From Piezodorus guildinii (Eukaryota > Arthropoda > Insecta > Hemiptera > Pentatomidae): a DNA stretch of 64,000 nucleotides. The stretch spans positions 27,764,641-27,828,640 of the forward strand of contig CM041294.1 in assembly GCA_023052935.1 (NCBI GenBank), read 5' to 3'. The notes beneath the pieces were generated by a model that was not told the origin of the DNA, did not search any database, and saw only the letters and a program-made list of their open reading frames with translations. A program made the position numbers and the translations under genes. Positions 1 through 11,634 of the stretch are shown here, piece by piece; positions within the stretch are counted from its first letter, which is position 1, and every line of letters starts with the position of its first letter.

Positions 1-779
1 TTTGGTAACATCGTATACGGTGTCGAATGTCTATTGATCGTTTATTCAGTTATAAAATGAGATTGACTAATCAATAATACATAGTAATATTTAATAACTT
101 ACTATGTCTATACCTCAAGACCACCACGGATAACCCTAAACCAGCTACCTAGAAAGGACTGACCAAGTGACCAAGTACGACAAAGGACACATACCCTGTA
201 CATTAGACACAGTACCCAACACCTGCAAGCACTTTGCCCATGCCGCCTCCTCATTCCCCCTACAATCCCTTGCTATATATACCCTTTGGTCCTCAAGACT
301 TATCACTCTAGTCTTAATATTTACTTTTGTACACTCATAGAAGGAGACCTCGGAATGTACACTTTGTCACCCAAACTCCCAGCACAGTAATATGTATTCA
401 GAATATGTATTATGTTTTCATATATAAAAGCAATATTTTAATATCTTCACTGTGTGTGATTATTAACTGAACGATGATTTAAACTCTGTTATGATAAAAA
501 AAAGGGCATCTGAAATCACGATACAAACCATATTTTTATCTAGTGTACATTGTAAATATTGTATGTAAGTAAATATTATTATTCATTTCTATTGATCGTT
601 TTCATTTTATAACAAAACGCTTACAGCTCTATTGGGTTAATGCGATTTAAATAAGTCCTAATATTCTAAATATTAATAAATATCCTAAAGGCTAATCCCA
701 AAATTTATTATTTTATATATTTATTTTGTATAGAATGCCTCTACCCGTAAGGGTCATTGGCATATCTTATTGTTTTAGA
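1..779. other. AT-rich sequence, no gene seen
   Basis: No open frame with recognisable motifs and no repeat shared with the rest of the window was noticed. Bases 160-380 are less AT-rich than their surroundings, but neither strand gives a coherent protein. Confidence 0.4.
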
Positions 780-1045
780 CTCTATTATAAAATTTAATTC
801 TTTTCAGAAACTCCATTGGGAAATCCACGTCTTTCACGTATTCCTGGAGGATATTACAAAGAGTTTCGCCCATATTTAACTGGTTCCTCAATGTGGTATA
901 TTCTTTACACTCTACCAAAATGTGTTTCACTGTCCTTATGACACCACATTTCGAGCATGTAGGGGCTTCTAAGCCACGAAGAAGATAGCCGTGTGATAAC
1001 CCGCAATGTCCAATCCTTAGGCGACATAGAATTAGTTTGGTAAAT
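780..1045 (-). pseudogene. LINE C-terminal zinc-knuckle fragment
   Basis: Read on the minus strand, one frame stays open from about 1045 to 780. It shows LRIGHCGLSHGYLLRG followed by a CCHC-type knuckle (CSKCG, then HILVEC), which is the tail found after RNase H in I/R1/Jockey-like LINEs. The RNase H end of what is probably the same element lies upstream on the minus strand at 1560-1735, separated by about 515 bases of unrelated sequence. No start, RT or endonuclease is left, so this is a dead fragment. The clade within the RNase H-bearing LINEs cannot be fixed by eye. Confidence 0.7.
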
Positions 1046-1559
1046 AATGTTAGTATATTGGTTTATGTGCGTTGGTTATATATTGGTAAAATAAAGACGC
1101 ACGATTATGTATAAAAAAAAAAGAATAATACAAATAAAATAATAAAATGAATACCCGCAATTCTAATATAGTAAAGTAATAGCTCTGATTTAAATCAAAT
1201 AGTATAATTGTTAAATTATTAGTCCTTTAATATTATATTAATATTTAATGGTAATCTTATCTGCTGTCCCCCTGGGGGACTTGATGAGAGGAAGTTCTGT
1301 AGTTAGCGTACGCCCTCGCTTATTACTTACGACTCGACTCCTTAAGAACAACACAGTCTAATTCTCGGTAATGCGCATACGCGCCTTCCTTTTATCGCGT
1401 CAGTGTTCATTTGAACCATTCCTATGTATTTTTAATACAAAGAAACCTTAAATACATTTATATAATATATAATTTTTATAGAATCACCAACAATTCGTTT
1501 CCTCCTTCCTTGATTTTCTATTGCTTGGTATTCAATTTGTGATTTATTTCAAGCAATTT
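1046..1559. other. Unassigned sequence splitting a LINE remnant
   Basis: This block separates the RNase H and zinc-knuckle parts of one minus-strand LINE, where only some 60-80 codons would be expected. It is probably an insertion. A moderately GC-rich part (1260-1400) has no recognisable coding frame, and no clear target duplication was found at the borders. Confidence 0.35.
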
Positions 1560-1735
1560 CGAAGGACTGCTTCTCCACACCTTACCCAGTCTGCCCGAGG
1601 AACTTGATCAATCACCTTGACGGGATAAGTGTCGTCCGTTCGAGCCAACCGGGACGAGGCGTCTGCCTTTTCGTTCCCTCCAATGCCGCAATAGGAAGGG
1701 ATCCAAATAAAAGCTATTTCGTGGCCTTGTTATGC
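1560..1735 (-). pseudogene. LINE RNase H fragment
   Basis: The minus strand reads FIWIPSYCGIGGNEKAD, the conserved C-terminal RNase H motif (normally W-x-P-S/G-H-x-G-I-x-G-N-E-x-A-D) of LINE pol proteins, followed by about 30 further open codons ending in RADWVR. The histidine of the usual SH pair is replaced by tyrosine/cysteine here, which would fit decay. It lies in the expected order and strand relative to the knuckle at 780-1045. Confidence 0.65.
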
Positions 1736-2324
1736 AGAACACTACATGTTCATAATTTCTGATATTACGGCGTGTTTGGACGTTTGGCTCGTTATAGCGG
1801 ATAAGACGCTCATCCCAAAATTGAATTAATAAAGTATGCAATTATTATTAGTCTTGCTTATTACCCTAGTACAAGATATTTAAAAGTAAAATTTATTTAA
1901 CTATTCTTAAAATCATTTAGTCAAGATATGATTAAACAAAAATTATTAACGTTTTAATAGTAGTGAGCTTTTAAACCGATGATTACAGGCTTAACTATTT
2001 GAATAACATTGATTCGAATTGGCGTAGGTAGTAGCTAATCAAGCCATGATGGCAAATCGAGTACCTAATTGAAGTAGAAGGCATTAGCTACGGTTGCTAA
2101 CTCTCTTCTTGGATTATTACATAAGATTTAATTGACAGTGAATATTAGCAGCAGACAACATATCATCACATTAATCAGACACACTGGGAACACCGCGCTA
2201 TACACAATTTAAAGAGTCAACTCACCCATTTATAGACGAATTACCTGTTAATATTGAATGTTCTTGCAAAGCCCTAATTCACATACAAAATTTAAGTAAC
2301 AGAGCGATTATATAGAAATAGTAA
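1736..2324. other. AT-rich sequence, no gene seen
   Basis: No convincing frame or shared repeat was seen. The minus-strand frame at 1608-1841 that overlaps its start is a shadow of the RNase H fragment in another frame. Confidence 0.35.
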
Positions 2325-2812
2325 TGGAAAAAAAACTCTATTCAGGGACAATGTCCCTTAAGAATAACAATTATGAACAAATTAATAAATTATAACTGGC
2401 CAAAAACAATAAATAACTACAATTAAATAACACAATAATGAAAAAAAGAAAAAAGGGTCATAGTACCATCTCTATTTCCAATTTCAAGAAATAAATAAGA
2501 ATAAACATAAAATGTAACTTTTACATCTCATTAAAGTAAAATTCACCTTACATATGTTGGCATAATAAAAATTAGCTAACATCTGTCTGAAGAGAAAGGA
2601 AGTATTGAAAGAGGAGGGATTTAAAAGATGATAGGGAAGGAGCATGACGGATGTTTGAAGGGTGAGTATTCCATAAGGCAGCGGAACGGGCTAAAAAGGA
2701 GCAGTCATATTTTTTTGGTGCTATGGAAAGGAGTGTGGAGTTCGGACAGACGGGATCTTTTTTCCTAGTGAAGGGTTGAGGATTTAAATACCAGAAGACT
2801 GTAGACATAAAG
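2325..2812 (-). pseudogene. CR1-like LINE 3' end (truncated)
   Basis: The minus frame at 2572-2808 ends in LARSAALWNTHPSNIRHA and then FKSLLFQYF, the same C-terminus as the longer plus-strand copy at 61558-62800. The 3' UTR follows to about 2325, where a short stem (GGGAC...GTCCC) lies next to the end; the other copy has an equivalent stem near 62760. A hairpin close to the 3' end is common in CR1-like LINEs. RT and endonuclease are missing, so the copy is 5'-truncated. Confidence 0.6.
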
Positions 2813-3327
2813 ATTATATATATAATATATATACAGTCGAATGTAGTTATTTTAATTTTGATAAGTCACATGAGGTTTTTATAATCGACTAAATCATCAT
2901 ATTTTTTGTATTTGTTGGTAGCTTAACTAATTATATATCTATTCATTTGTTACCATGTTTGCTTATAGCATAATTAAATTTCATTATTGACAAAACACCA
3001 CTTAATAAAAGAATATTAATTTTGAATGAAAGAAATATATGGGAGTCAGTTATTCTTTAAAATTCTTTCAAAACGTTGTTCTACCATATTTCTAATAACA
3101 ATTTTGGGTGTTAAATAAAAAAAAGGATGGGATCTATGACAAAAGAGGAGTGGAGCGCTGCAGACGTTGACCGACAAAAAAAAAAAAGAAAAAAACTATA
3201 CATTTTCTCAATTCAATGTATTTCATATATATTAACTACGAGCCGGCTGTAACACCTACTGTTGGAAAGATGATGATTTTAGACAAAATATTATCTTATA
3301 TACAAATTTGTAAAGGATAATGTGAAA

Positions 3328-3475
3328 CGATGAATAGGGTTTATATTACTGATTATAATAGAACAATTATTGAATAGGGTTAAAATAATTAGAACAACAA
3401 TAATTGAATAGGGGTTAGAACAATAATTGAATAGGGTTAATATTACTGATTATTATACATAACAATTTTATATTG
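3328..3475. repeat. Short tandem repeat, TTGAATAGGGTT type
   Basis: The phrase TTGAATAGGGTTA or close variants recurs about four times with spacers containing AGAACAATAAT. It looks like a small local minisatellite. The rest of 2813-3512 is AT-rich with no gene seen. Confidence 0.5.
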
Positions 3476-4104
3476 CTATATATTTAATCTGAATCATGTT
3501 TCCAACGAAACTGAATAGCCTTTTTACTGTCACTTACTATATATATAGTAAGGGAAAGTATTGCGATCGTGAAAATTTTCGAATTCCAGTTTTCAACGGA
3601 AATACACGCTTTAGGGTCCCCTGAGTCCAAATAACCAAGTCCCGTAAAAAGGTCTGTGTGTGTGGTAACTCCCGAGCGGAAACGGTAAGTTCTATGAAAC
3701 TGAAATTTTATATTTAAGACAACTATACGTCCGAGGCGTGACAAAACTGTTTTCATCAAAATGAGCTTACCAGGAGAGGCACTTTTTTACCATGCATTTT
3801 GCACCTTTTTTCAGTTTTCTCGATTTTGATTAAACTCGCTATATCGATGTAAAATTTAATGGGCTTTAATATCATGTAGGTTTTATTCTGATTAAAATGG
3901 TCTGACAGGGCTTAAATGCCGATATTAATTTTGTAGATTCAATAAAAATAACTATATTAAATTGTTAACGCTAATGAAAAACAGATAAATATATAAATTG
4001 AATAATTGTGGATGTAATTAGTTGACCGTTGAGAATTACTGGAAGGAATTAGTCCGGGTGGCGGTCATTAAATGAAACAACTAAATAGTTTCAACTATTT
4101 TATT

Positions 4105-4149
4105 GTTTGCCAACGTTTCGACCCCCTTTGTGGGTCATCATCAGGGCTA
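4105..4149 (-). ncRNA. Hammerhead ribozyme motif, PLE type
   Basis: On the minus strand the order is: stem I side AGCC, core CTGATGA (4138-4144), stem II GACCC/GGGTC, core GAAA, then ACGTT and the other stem I side GGC. This is the type I hammerhead layout with the very short stem III reported for Penelope-like elements, where ACGT is self-complementary. One extra base sits between the core A and stem II. Activity is inferred, not shown. Confidence 0.7.
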
Positions 4150-5020
4150 AAAAGATACAAAAGAATATAATTTCAATGACATTACATACAATATTATATA
4201 ACCTATTTAGCTAGAGAACGTCGGTATTAAAATATAACAGAAGAACTGTATATGTAAAAAAAAAACTTAATTAAAATACAATGACCATATTACAATAATG
4301 AAAGTGTTATACAGAAAAAATAAAAATGTTCACTGAACAAAATTTACACAGGTATCAATAATTTACATGAAATATGAAATATAAAAATATGAAGTAGAGT
4401 GGGGATACGTACCGCATGGTGGGAGAATGGAAACTAGGTACTGTTTGGTAGATGGGGGGTAGGTAGGATGGAAAATACGTAGGAAAAGGTAGAGTGGAAA
4501 ATACGTACTGATTTATGGACAGGGTCTGACAACAATGACTAAAATTCTTAATACTACCATACAAAGAATCAATGAAATTTAACTTATGATTATAATAATT
4601 ATACAGGATAAAAAATTATAATTTAATTCTTGAAATATCACCTATATAATAGTAAAAACAGTGATAGAAGATGTATATGGAGAAAAACTGACTGTACCTC
4701 CCAACTTAATTATCCCTAATTCTGTTTAAGGTATCCAAAGGTAACAGGGTGGAAAAAAATAAAAATGGAACATTGTAAAATACATTAATTGACAAATCTT
4801 ACAGGTTGATAAAAAAGTTAAATAAACATAAATACAAGTTGGAATAAATTGAATAGTGAAGACATTTAGAAAATTTTAAATACATAAACAAAACAAAATA
4901 AATACATATATAGAATTATATGGATACCTAAAATAGATTTAAAATTATAAATAAAAACCAACAAACAATAATAATGAAAAACAAAACAATATATATGGTG
5001 GGATAGACAGAGAAAATATG

Positions 5021-6465
5021 CTACTTAATAGAGTTTAATATGTGGCTATATGTGGAGGAAATGCATTGTTTATCGGTTTTGTGGTTAACAGGATTGGATT
5101 GGAGGTGGATGTGGACGGATTCTGCGATTAGTCTTTTCCTATGGTTTGGAACATAATCTAAAATGGAGCAGTCGTCAAAGTTAAAGGAATGATTGAAATG
5201 TATGGAGTGTTCAGAAAGTTTTGAGGCTAGAGGGTTTCGAGAGGATACGGAGAGTTTATGTTGCGATATTCTGGTTTTTAGGTAATTTTTGGTTTCTCCT
5301 ACATAGGATACATCACAATCTGAACATGAAATTTTATAAACAATATTGGAACGATATATAGGAGTGATCGGGTCTTTTGTATTGGTAAAAAGGTGAGAAA
5401 GCTTGTTCTGGGTCTTTAGTCCTAGTTTTAAGGAAGGTAAGGAAAATTTAAGGATTTTTTTTATATTTTCAGAAAGGTGCGGAATGTAAGGTAGGGATCT
5501 ATATAAAAATATCATGGGTGAATCATGGTCGGGAATTGTAGGGGAAGTAACGGTGGTTTTTGTGTTATAAGAATCTATAAGGTTTTTAATGACTTTTTTT
5601 GGGAAGCTGTTTAAGGTTAGTATTTTTTTAATACGTTCGATATTATTAGGATGGTACTTTGGATCAGACAAGGATAGGCAACGGTGGACGAGATTCTTGG
5701 CAACATTTAATTTCTGATGATATGGGTGTTGGGAGAAGAAGTTGAGCAGTCTACCGGAATAGGTGGATTTGGTGTACCAGTCAGTTGAAATAGAACCGTC
5801 AGTGTTTCTAGTGATAAGTAAGTCTAAAAAGGGAATTGTCAAGTTGTTTTCTCTTTCTACGGTAAAACGGAGGCGTGGATCATATGAATTAAACGATTTT
5901 AGGATATCGGGGATTTTGTCTGGGTTTATTATAAGGAAGAGGTCGTCCACGTACTTTTTAATAAATATAATTTCATTTTTATAGGTTGCGGTTATAGAGT
6001 CGAGTAAGTCATTTAGTACGATATTAGAGAGGTCAGGAGCGAGACAGTTACCCATTGCAAGTCCCGAGATCTGATTGTAAAATTTGTTCTGAAAAGTGAG
6101 ATATCCGGTTTTACAACAAAGTTTTAGTGATTCTAAATATGAAAGAAGATTGAGTGTGGTGTGGGGTTCAATGATGTTCCAGTGTTTTTCTACTAGTTGG
6201 ATAACTTTATCAATGGGGATATTGGTAAATAGGCTTTCGGCGTCAAAGGATGTTAGAATGTAGTTGGGGGGAATATGCAATGATAGTAACTGTTCTCGGA
6301 GGTAAATGGAATTGTTAATGTCATAGGGGTTAGTTCGGCTAAGTATTTTAAGTGAAGGTAGAAGGAATTTACTGAGTTTCGAGGAAGGTGCGTTGATGTT
6401 AGAAATGATGGGACGGAGTGGATTGCCGGGTTTGTGAATTTTGGGAAGGCCATATAAAAAATCAT
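5021..6465 (-). pseudogene. Penelope-like RT/GIY-YIG protein, 5'-truncated
   Basis: One frame is open on the minus strand from the inversion junction near 6465 to the stop near 5021. In order it shows GLPKIHKPGNPLRP (RT N-terminal block), FTNIP, GLAMGNCLAPDLSN, the catalytic KYVDDLFLI, the IPFLDLLI and STYSGRLLNFFSQHPYH blocks typical of Penelope RTs, and finally a GIY-YIG-type nuclease with VYKISCSDCDVSYVGETKN and R-x5-H. The N-terminal part before the first RT block is missing, because the inverted copy joins there, so no authentic start exists; an AUG-like start at 6280 is internal to the domain. No stop or frameshift was noticed in the remaining approximately 480 codons, so the insertion is young. 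Such proteins perform target-primed reverse transcription. Confidence 0.85.
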
Positions 6466-6471
6466 TAAAAA

Positions 6472-7044
6472 GTCATTAAAAACCTTATAGATTCTTATAA
6501 CACAAAAACCACCGTTACTTCCCCTACAATTCCCGACCATGATTCACCCATGATATTTTTATATAGATCCCTACCTTACATTCCGCACCTTTCTGAAAAT
6601 ATAAAAAAAATCCTTAAATTTTCCTTACCTTCCTTAAAACTAGGACTAAAGACCCAGAACAAGCTTTCTCACCTTTTTACCAATACAAAAGACCCGATCA
6701 CTCCTATATATCGTTCCAATATTGTTTATAAAATTTCATGTTCAGATTGTGATGTATCCTATGTAGGAGAAACCAAAAATTACCTAAAAACCAGAATATC
6801 GCAACATAAACTCTCCGTATCCTCTCGAAACCCTCTAGCCTCAAAACTTTCTGAACACTCCATACATTTCAATCATTCCTTTAACTTTGACGACTGCTCC
6901 ATTTTAGATTATGTTCCAAACCATAGGAAAAGACTAATCGCAGAATCCGTCCACATCCACCTCCAATCCAATCCTGTTAACCACAAAACCGATAAACAAT
7001 GCATTTCCTCCACATATAGCCACATATTAAACTCTATTAAGTAG
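6472..7044 (+). pseudogene. Penelope-like GIY-YIG C-terminal copy, inverted
   Basis: This plus-strand segment repeats the last roughly 190 codons of the neighbouring minus-strand Penelope protein with essentially no difference, from the region before PMIFLYRSLPY through the nuclease motif SYVGETKN to the final SHILNSIK. It lacks all RT catalytic blocks. The junction with the other copy lies in a short AT repeat (CATTAAAAA occurs twice at 6460-6485), which suggests joining by microhomology. The following 3' UTR (7045-8013) is the mirror of 4006-5020. Confidence 0.85.
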
Positions 7045-7903
7045 CATATTTTCTCTGTCTATCCCACCATATATATTGTTTTGTTTTTCATTATTATTGT
7101 TTGTTGGTTTTTATTTATAATTTTAAATCTATTTTAGGTATCCATATAATTCTATATATGTATTTATTTTGTTTTGTTTATGTATTTAAAATTTTCTAAA
7201 TGTCTTCACTATTCAATTTATTCCAACTTGTATTTATGTTTATTTAACTTTTTTATCAACCTGTAAGATTTGTCAATTAATGTATTTTACAATGTTCCAT
7301 TTTTATTTTTTTCCACCCTGTTACCTTTGGATACCTTAAACAGAATTAGGGATAATTAAGTTGGGAGGTACAGTCAGTTTTTCTCCATATACATCTTCTA
7401 TCACTGTTTTTACTATTATATAGGTGATATTTCAAGAATTAAATTATAATTTTTTATCCTGTATAATTATTATAATCATAAGTTAAATTTCATTGATTCT
7501 TTGTATGGTAGTATTAAGAATTTTAGTCATTGTTGTCAGACCCTGTCCATAAATCAGTACGTATTTTCCACTCTACCTTTTCCTACGTATTTTCCATCCT
7601 ACCTACCCCCCATCTACCAAACAGTACCTAGTTTCCATTCTCCCACCATGCGGTACGTATCCCCACTCTACTTCATATTTTTATATTTCATATTTCATGT
7701 AAATTATTGATACCTGTGTAAATTTTGTTCAGTGAACATTTTTATTTTTTCTGTATAACACTTTCATTATTGTAATATGGTCATTGTATTTTTTTTACAT
7801 ATACAGTTCTTCTGTTATTTTTTCAATACCGACGTTCTATAGCTAAATAGGTTATATAATATTGTATGTAATGTCATTGAAATTATATTCTTTTGTATCT
7901 TTT

Positions 7904-7948
7904 TAGCCCTGATGATGACCCACAAAGGGGGTCGAAACGTTGGCAAAC
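7904..7948 (+). ncRNA. Hammerhead ribozyme motif, PLE type
   Basis: Plus-strand mirror of the motif at 4105-4149: AGCC, CTGATGA (7909-7915), stem II GACCC/GGGTC, GAAAC (7934-7938), GTT, then GGC pairing back to GCC. It lies about 75 bases from the right end of the insertion, in the position of the pseudo-LTR hammerheads of Penelope-like elements. Confidence 0.7.
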
Positions 7949-8108
7949 AATAAAATAGTTGAAACTATTTAGTTGTTTCATTTAATGACCGCCACCCGGA
8001 CTAATTCCTTCCAATAAATTGAATAAATTCGATACCCAACTAAAGGAGAAAACAGAAAAAAAATTGTTTAATGCATTTTTTTGTTATTGGACATGAGAGC
8101 AGTAATAT

Positions 8109-8230
8109 AGCATTTCCAAGTCAATTGTAACCTTTTCCAAGTCAAATGTAACTTTTTCCAAGTCAAATGTAACCTTTTCCATTTCAAATGTTACCTTTTC
8201 CAAGTCAAATGTCACCTTTTTCTTCACTTC
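8109..8230. repeat. 21-base minisatellite, left foldback end
   Basis: About five units of the form TTTTCCAAGTCAAATGTAACC, one with CCATTTC in place of CCAAGTC. The right end has about eight units, so copy number differs between arms. Confidence 0.8.
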
Positions 8231-8469
8231 TAGCCTTAAATATTCCGTTTTATTTATTTATTTATTGAAAAATAATTAGTTTAATTGACATTATGACTTT
8301 TTTAATAATTTTGGCATATAATAATTGATATTTTTTTTGGGTCTCTTAGATATTTGATATCAAGTTCTGTTTTTTACTAGCTAATATTTAAAAAAAATTA
8401 ATTATCGTCTATTTAGTTTTAAGATAGTTGTTGATTTTGAGTTTTTTAGAGGGGAGGGGTAGTTTTTTT

Positions 8470-9880
8470 GAATAATTAATGTGTTTTCGAGTATTATAAT
8501 TAAATTTTTCGAGCTGTATTTTTTATCGCTCGCGTGCATTTTAACTCGCATTAAATTTTAATGTTTTTTATTGATATAGGGATTAATTAATGTGCTTTCG
8601 GGTGGATATGATTACGTTTTTCGAGCTGTATCTTTTATCGGTCATGCGTATTTCAACTCATATTTACTTTTAATGTTTTTTATTGATATAGGGATTAATT
8701 ATTTTGATTTCGGGTGGTTATCATAAGGTTTTTCGAGCTGTATTTTTTTCGCTCGCGCTTATTTTAACTAAAATTTACTTTTTATGTGTGTTTATTGATA
8801 TAGGGATTAATTAATGTGCTTTCGGGTGGTTATGATTACGTTTTTCGAGCTGTATTTTTTATCGCTCGCGTGCATTTTAACTCGCATTAAATTTTAATGT
8901 TTTTTATTGATATAGGGATTAATTAATGTGCTTTCGGGTGGTTATCATAAGGTTTTTCGAGCTGTATTTTTTTCGCTCGCGCTTATTTTAACTAAAATTT
9001 ACTTTTTATGTGTTTTATTGATATAGGGATTAATTAATGTGCTTTCGGGTGGTTATGATTACGTTTTTCGAGCTGTATTTTTTATCGCTCATGCGTATTT
9101 CAACTCGCATTTACTTTTAATGTTTTTTATTGATATAGGGATTAATTATTTTGCTTTCGGGTGGTTATGATTACGTTTTTCGAGCTGTATTTTTTTCGCT
9201 CGCGCTTATTTTAACTAAAATTTACTTTTTATGTGTTTTATTGATATAGAGATTAATTAATGTGCTTTCGGGTGGTTATGATTACATTTTTTGAGCTGTA
9301 TTTTTTATCGCTCATGCGTATTTCAACTTCTATTTACTTTTAATCTTTTTATTTTTATAGGGATCTATCCTTGTGTTTTCGCGGGGTTATGAAAATGTTT
9401 AAAAGCTTTTTTTTTATCACTCGTGCGGATTTCAACTCGCCTTTATTTTTGATATTTTTTTATTGATATTGGGATTGATTGTTTTGTTCTGGGTTCTCAT
9501 TATAACGTTGCTGGAATATAAATCGTTTAGGTTTTTTTTTTTTTTTTTTTATTATTATTATTTTATTAAAGGATTAGTTATAGTTCCTTTTCTAGCGTCC
9601 TGAGTAATTTTTTCAACTAAATCTTTTGTAAAGGATCCGCTTCCTAACTTGGTCTTACAATTATTTGATAATTTAATTGAGGAATCGTTTATTCTATTTT
9701 CGGGTGTTCTGATAACATTATTTGAACCAAATTTGTTATCGCTTTTACTCATTTTAAGTTACTGTTTCTATCTCATAAATATTCGATAGAGGGATCGTTT
9801 ATAGTGTTTTCGGGAATACTAATAGAGCTTATGACATTTATTTATAGCTAGTGCACATTTTAACTTAAATGAAAAGTGAT
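8470..9880 (+). repeat. ~112-base tandem array, left foldback arm
   Basis: About ten units with anchors TATAGGGATTAATTAATG, CTTTCGGGTGG and TTTTTCGAGCTGTATTTTT recur every 110-113 bases. Three unit types can be told apart by the segment after TCGCTC: CGCGTGCATTTTAACTCGC, ATGCGTATTTCAACTCGC, and CGCGCTTATTTTAACTAAA. Units nearest the centre (9320-9880) are strongly diverged. Confidence 0.85.
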
Positions 9881-9989
9881 CTAGAAGAATGCGCAATCGC
9901 GATGTAACGTCCAAATCAAAAATGTAATCAGATCCTGCAAAAAAACAATAAATAATTTTTACATCATATTATAACATAATACCTACGGT

Positions 9990-11385
9990 TTGTAGAAATT
10001 CCCAAGCGCATAAAAGAATAAAGTTCAAAACACGTTATGAGAATCCCCTAAAACAAAAACAAAGAAAGACCACTGCAAATGCAAGTTTAAATGAGAGCAA
10101 GCGACAATAAAAACGGCTTAAACAACGTAATCACAAGACCCGAAAAGATAATTACAAACGTCTATAACAATAAAAAATAACAAAAGTAAATCCGAATTGA
10201 AATACGCATAAGCGATAAAAGATACAGCTCAAAAACGTAATCATAACCACCCAAAAGCACATTAATTATCTCTATATAAATAATAAACATTAAAAGTAAA
10301 TTCACGTTAAAATGCGCGGGAGCGATAAATAAATAAAACTAAAAAAACATAATTATAGGACCCGAAAACACAATTTTCAACACCTATATCAATAAAACAC
10401 ATAAAAAGTAAATTTTAGTTAAAATAAGCGCGAGCGAAAAAAATACAGCTCGAAAAACGTAATCATAACCACCCGAAAGCAAAATAATTAATCCCTATAT
10501 CAATAAAAAACATTAAAAGTAAATGCGAGTTGAAATACGCATGAGCGATAAAAAATACAGCTCGAAAAACGTAATCATAACCACCCGAAAGCACATTAAT
10601 TAATCCCTATATCAATAAAACACATAAAAAGTAAATTTTAGTTAAAATAAGCGCGAGCGAAAAAAATACAGCTCGAAAAACGTAATCATAACCACCCGAA
10701 AGCAAAATAATTAATCCCTATATCAATAAAAAACATTAAAAGTAAATGCGAGTTGAAATACGCATGAGCGATAAAAAATACAGCTCGAAAAACGTAATCA
10801 TAACCACCCGAAAGCACATTAATTAATCCCTATATCAATAAAACACATAAAAAGTAAATTTTAGTTAAAATAAGCGCGAGCGAAAAAAATACAGCTCGAA
10901 AAACGTAATCATAACCACCCGAAAGCAAAATAATTAATCCCTATATCAATAAAAAACATTAAAAGTAAATGCGAGTTGAAATACGCATGAGCGATAAAAA
11001 ATACAGCTCGAAAAACGTAATCATAACCACCCAAAAGCACATTAATTAATCCCTATATCAATAAAACACATAAAAACTCAATTTTAGTTAAAATAAGCGC
11101 GAGCGAAAAAAATACAGCTCGAAAAACCTTATGATAACCATCCGAAAGCACATTAATTAATCCCTATATCAATAAAAAACATTAAAATTTAATGCGAGTT
11201 AAAATGCACGCGAGCGATAAAAAATACAGCTCGAAAAACGTAATCATATCCACCCGAAAGCACATTAATTAATCCCTATATCAATAAAAAACATTAAAAT
11301 TTAATGCGAGTTAAAATGCACGCGAGCGATAAAAAATACAGCTCGAAAAATTTAATTATAATACTCGAAAACACATTAATTATTC
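9990..11385 (-). repeat. ~112-base tandem array with dimeric order, right foldback arm
   Basis: The same unit is present in reverse complement, about eleven to twelve copies. Between about 10400 and 11040 two unit types alternate strictly, giving three near-identical dimers of about 224 bases, like a higher-order repeat. The outermost two units (11160-11350) are of a third type, as is the outermost unit of the left arm. Inner units (9990-10380) are degenerate. Confidence 0.85.
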
Positions 11386-11634
11386 AAAAAAACTACCCCT
11401 CCCCTCTAAAAAACTCAAAATCAACAACTATCTTAAAACTAAATAGACGATAATTAATTTTTTTTAAATATTAGCTAGTAAAAAAACAGAACTTGATATC
11501 AAATATCTAAGAGACCCAAAAAAAATATCAATTATTATATGCCAAAATTATTAAAAAAGTCATAATGTCAATTAAACTAATTATTTTTCAATAAATAAAT
11601 AAATAAAACGGAATATTTAAGGCTAGAAGTGAAG

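Larger units (their letters stand above)
4006..8013. mobile_element. Penelope-like element: two head-to-head copies in one insertion
   Basis: The insertion is flanked by a 13-base direct duplication ATAAATTGAATAA (3993-4005 and 8014-8026); intact Rep-A copies have this sequence once. Left half (4006 to about 6470) is a minus-strand copy with most of the RT and the GIY-YIG endonuclease; right half (about 6472-8013) is a plus-strand copy truncated closer to its 3' end. The two share about 1.5 kb of nearly identical inverted sequence. Both 3' UTRs point outward and each ends with a hammerhead-like motif, so the whole insertion is a giant hairpin with two element tails and no 5' end. Near identity of the arms, including UTRs, implies a single recent event. 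Confidence 0.85.

Noticed and set aside
3484..3759. 91-codon frame and similar frames at 25920, 32121, 40994, 42575 and 52110 sharing FHRTYRF-x-PGVTTH-like wording
   Set aside because: They are the same segment of Rep-A translated in each copy; frames are broken differently and include the microsatellite, so I treat them as non-coding, although a test for selection across many copies would be decisive.
9558..9752. 64-codon frame near the centre of the foldback element
   Set aside because: It overlaps degenerate copies of the 112-base unit (the TTTTCGGGTGTT phrase is visible) and shows no domain; a transposase is not supported.
8470..11385. Regularly spaced repeats considered as a CRISPR array
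   Set aside because: Units are contiguous tandem copies of about 112 bases without unique spacers, in an animal-type genome.
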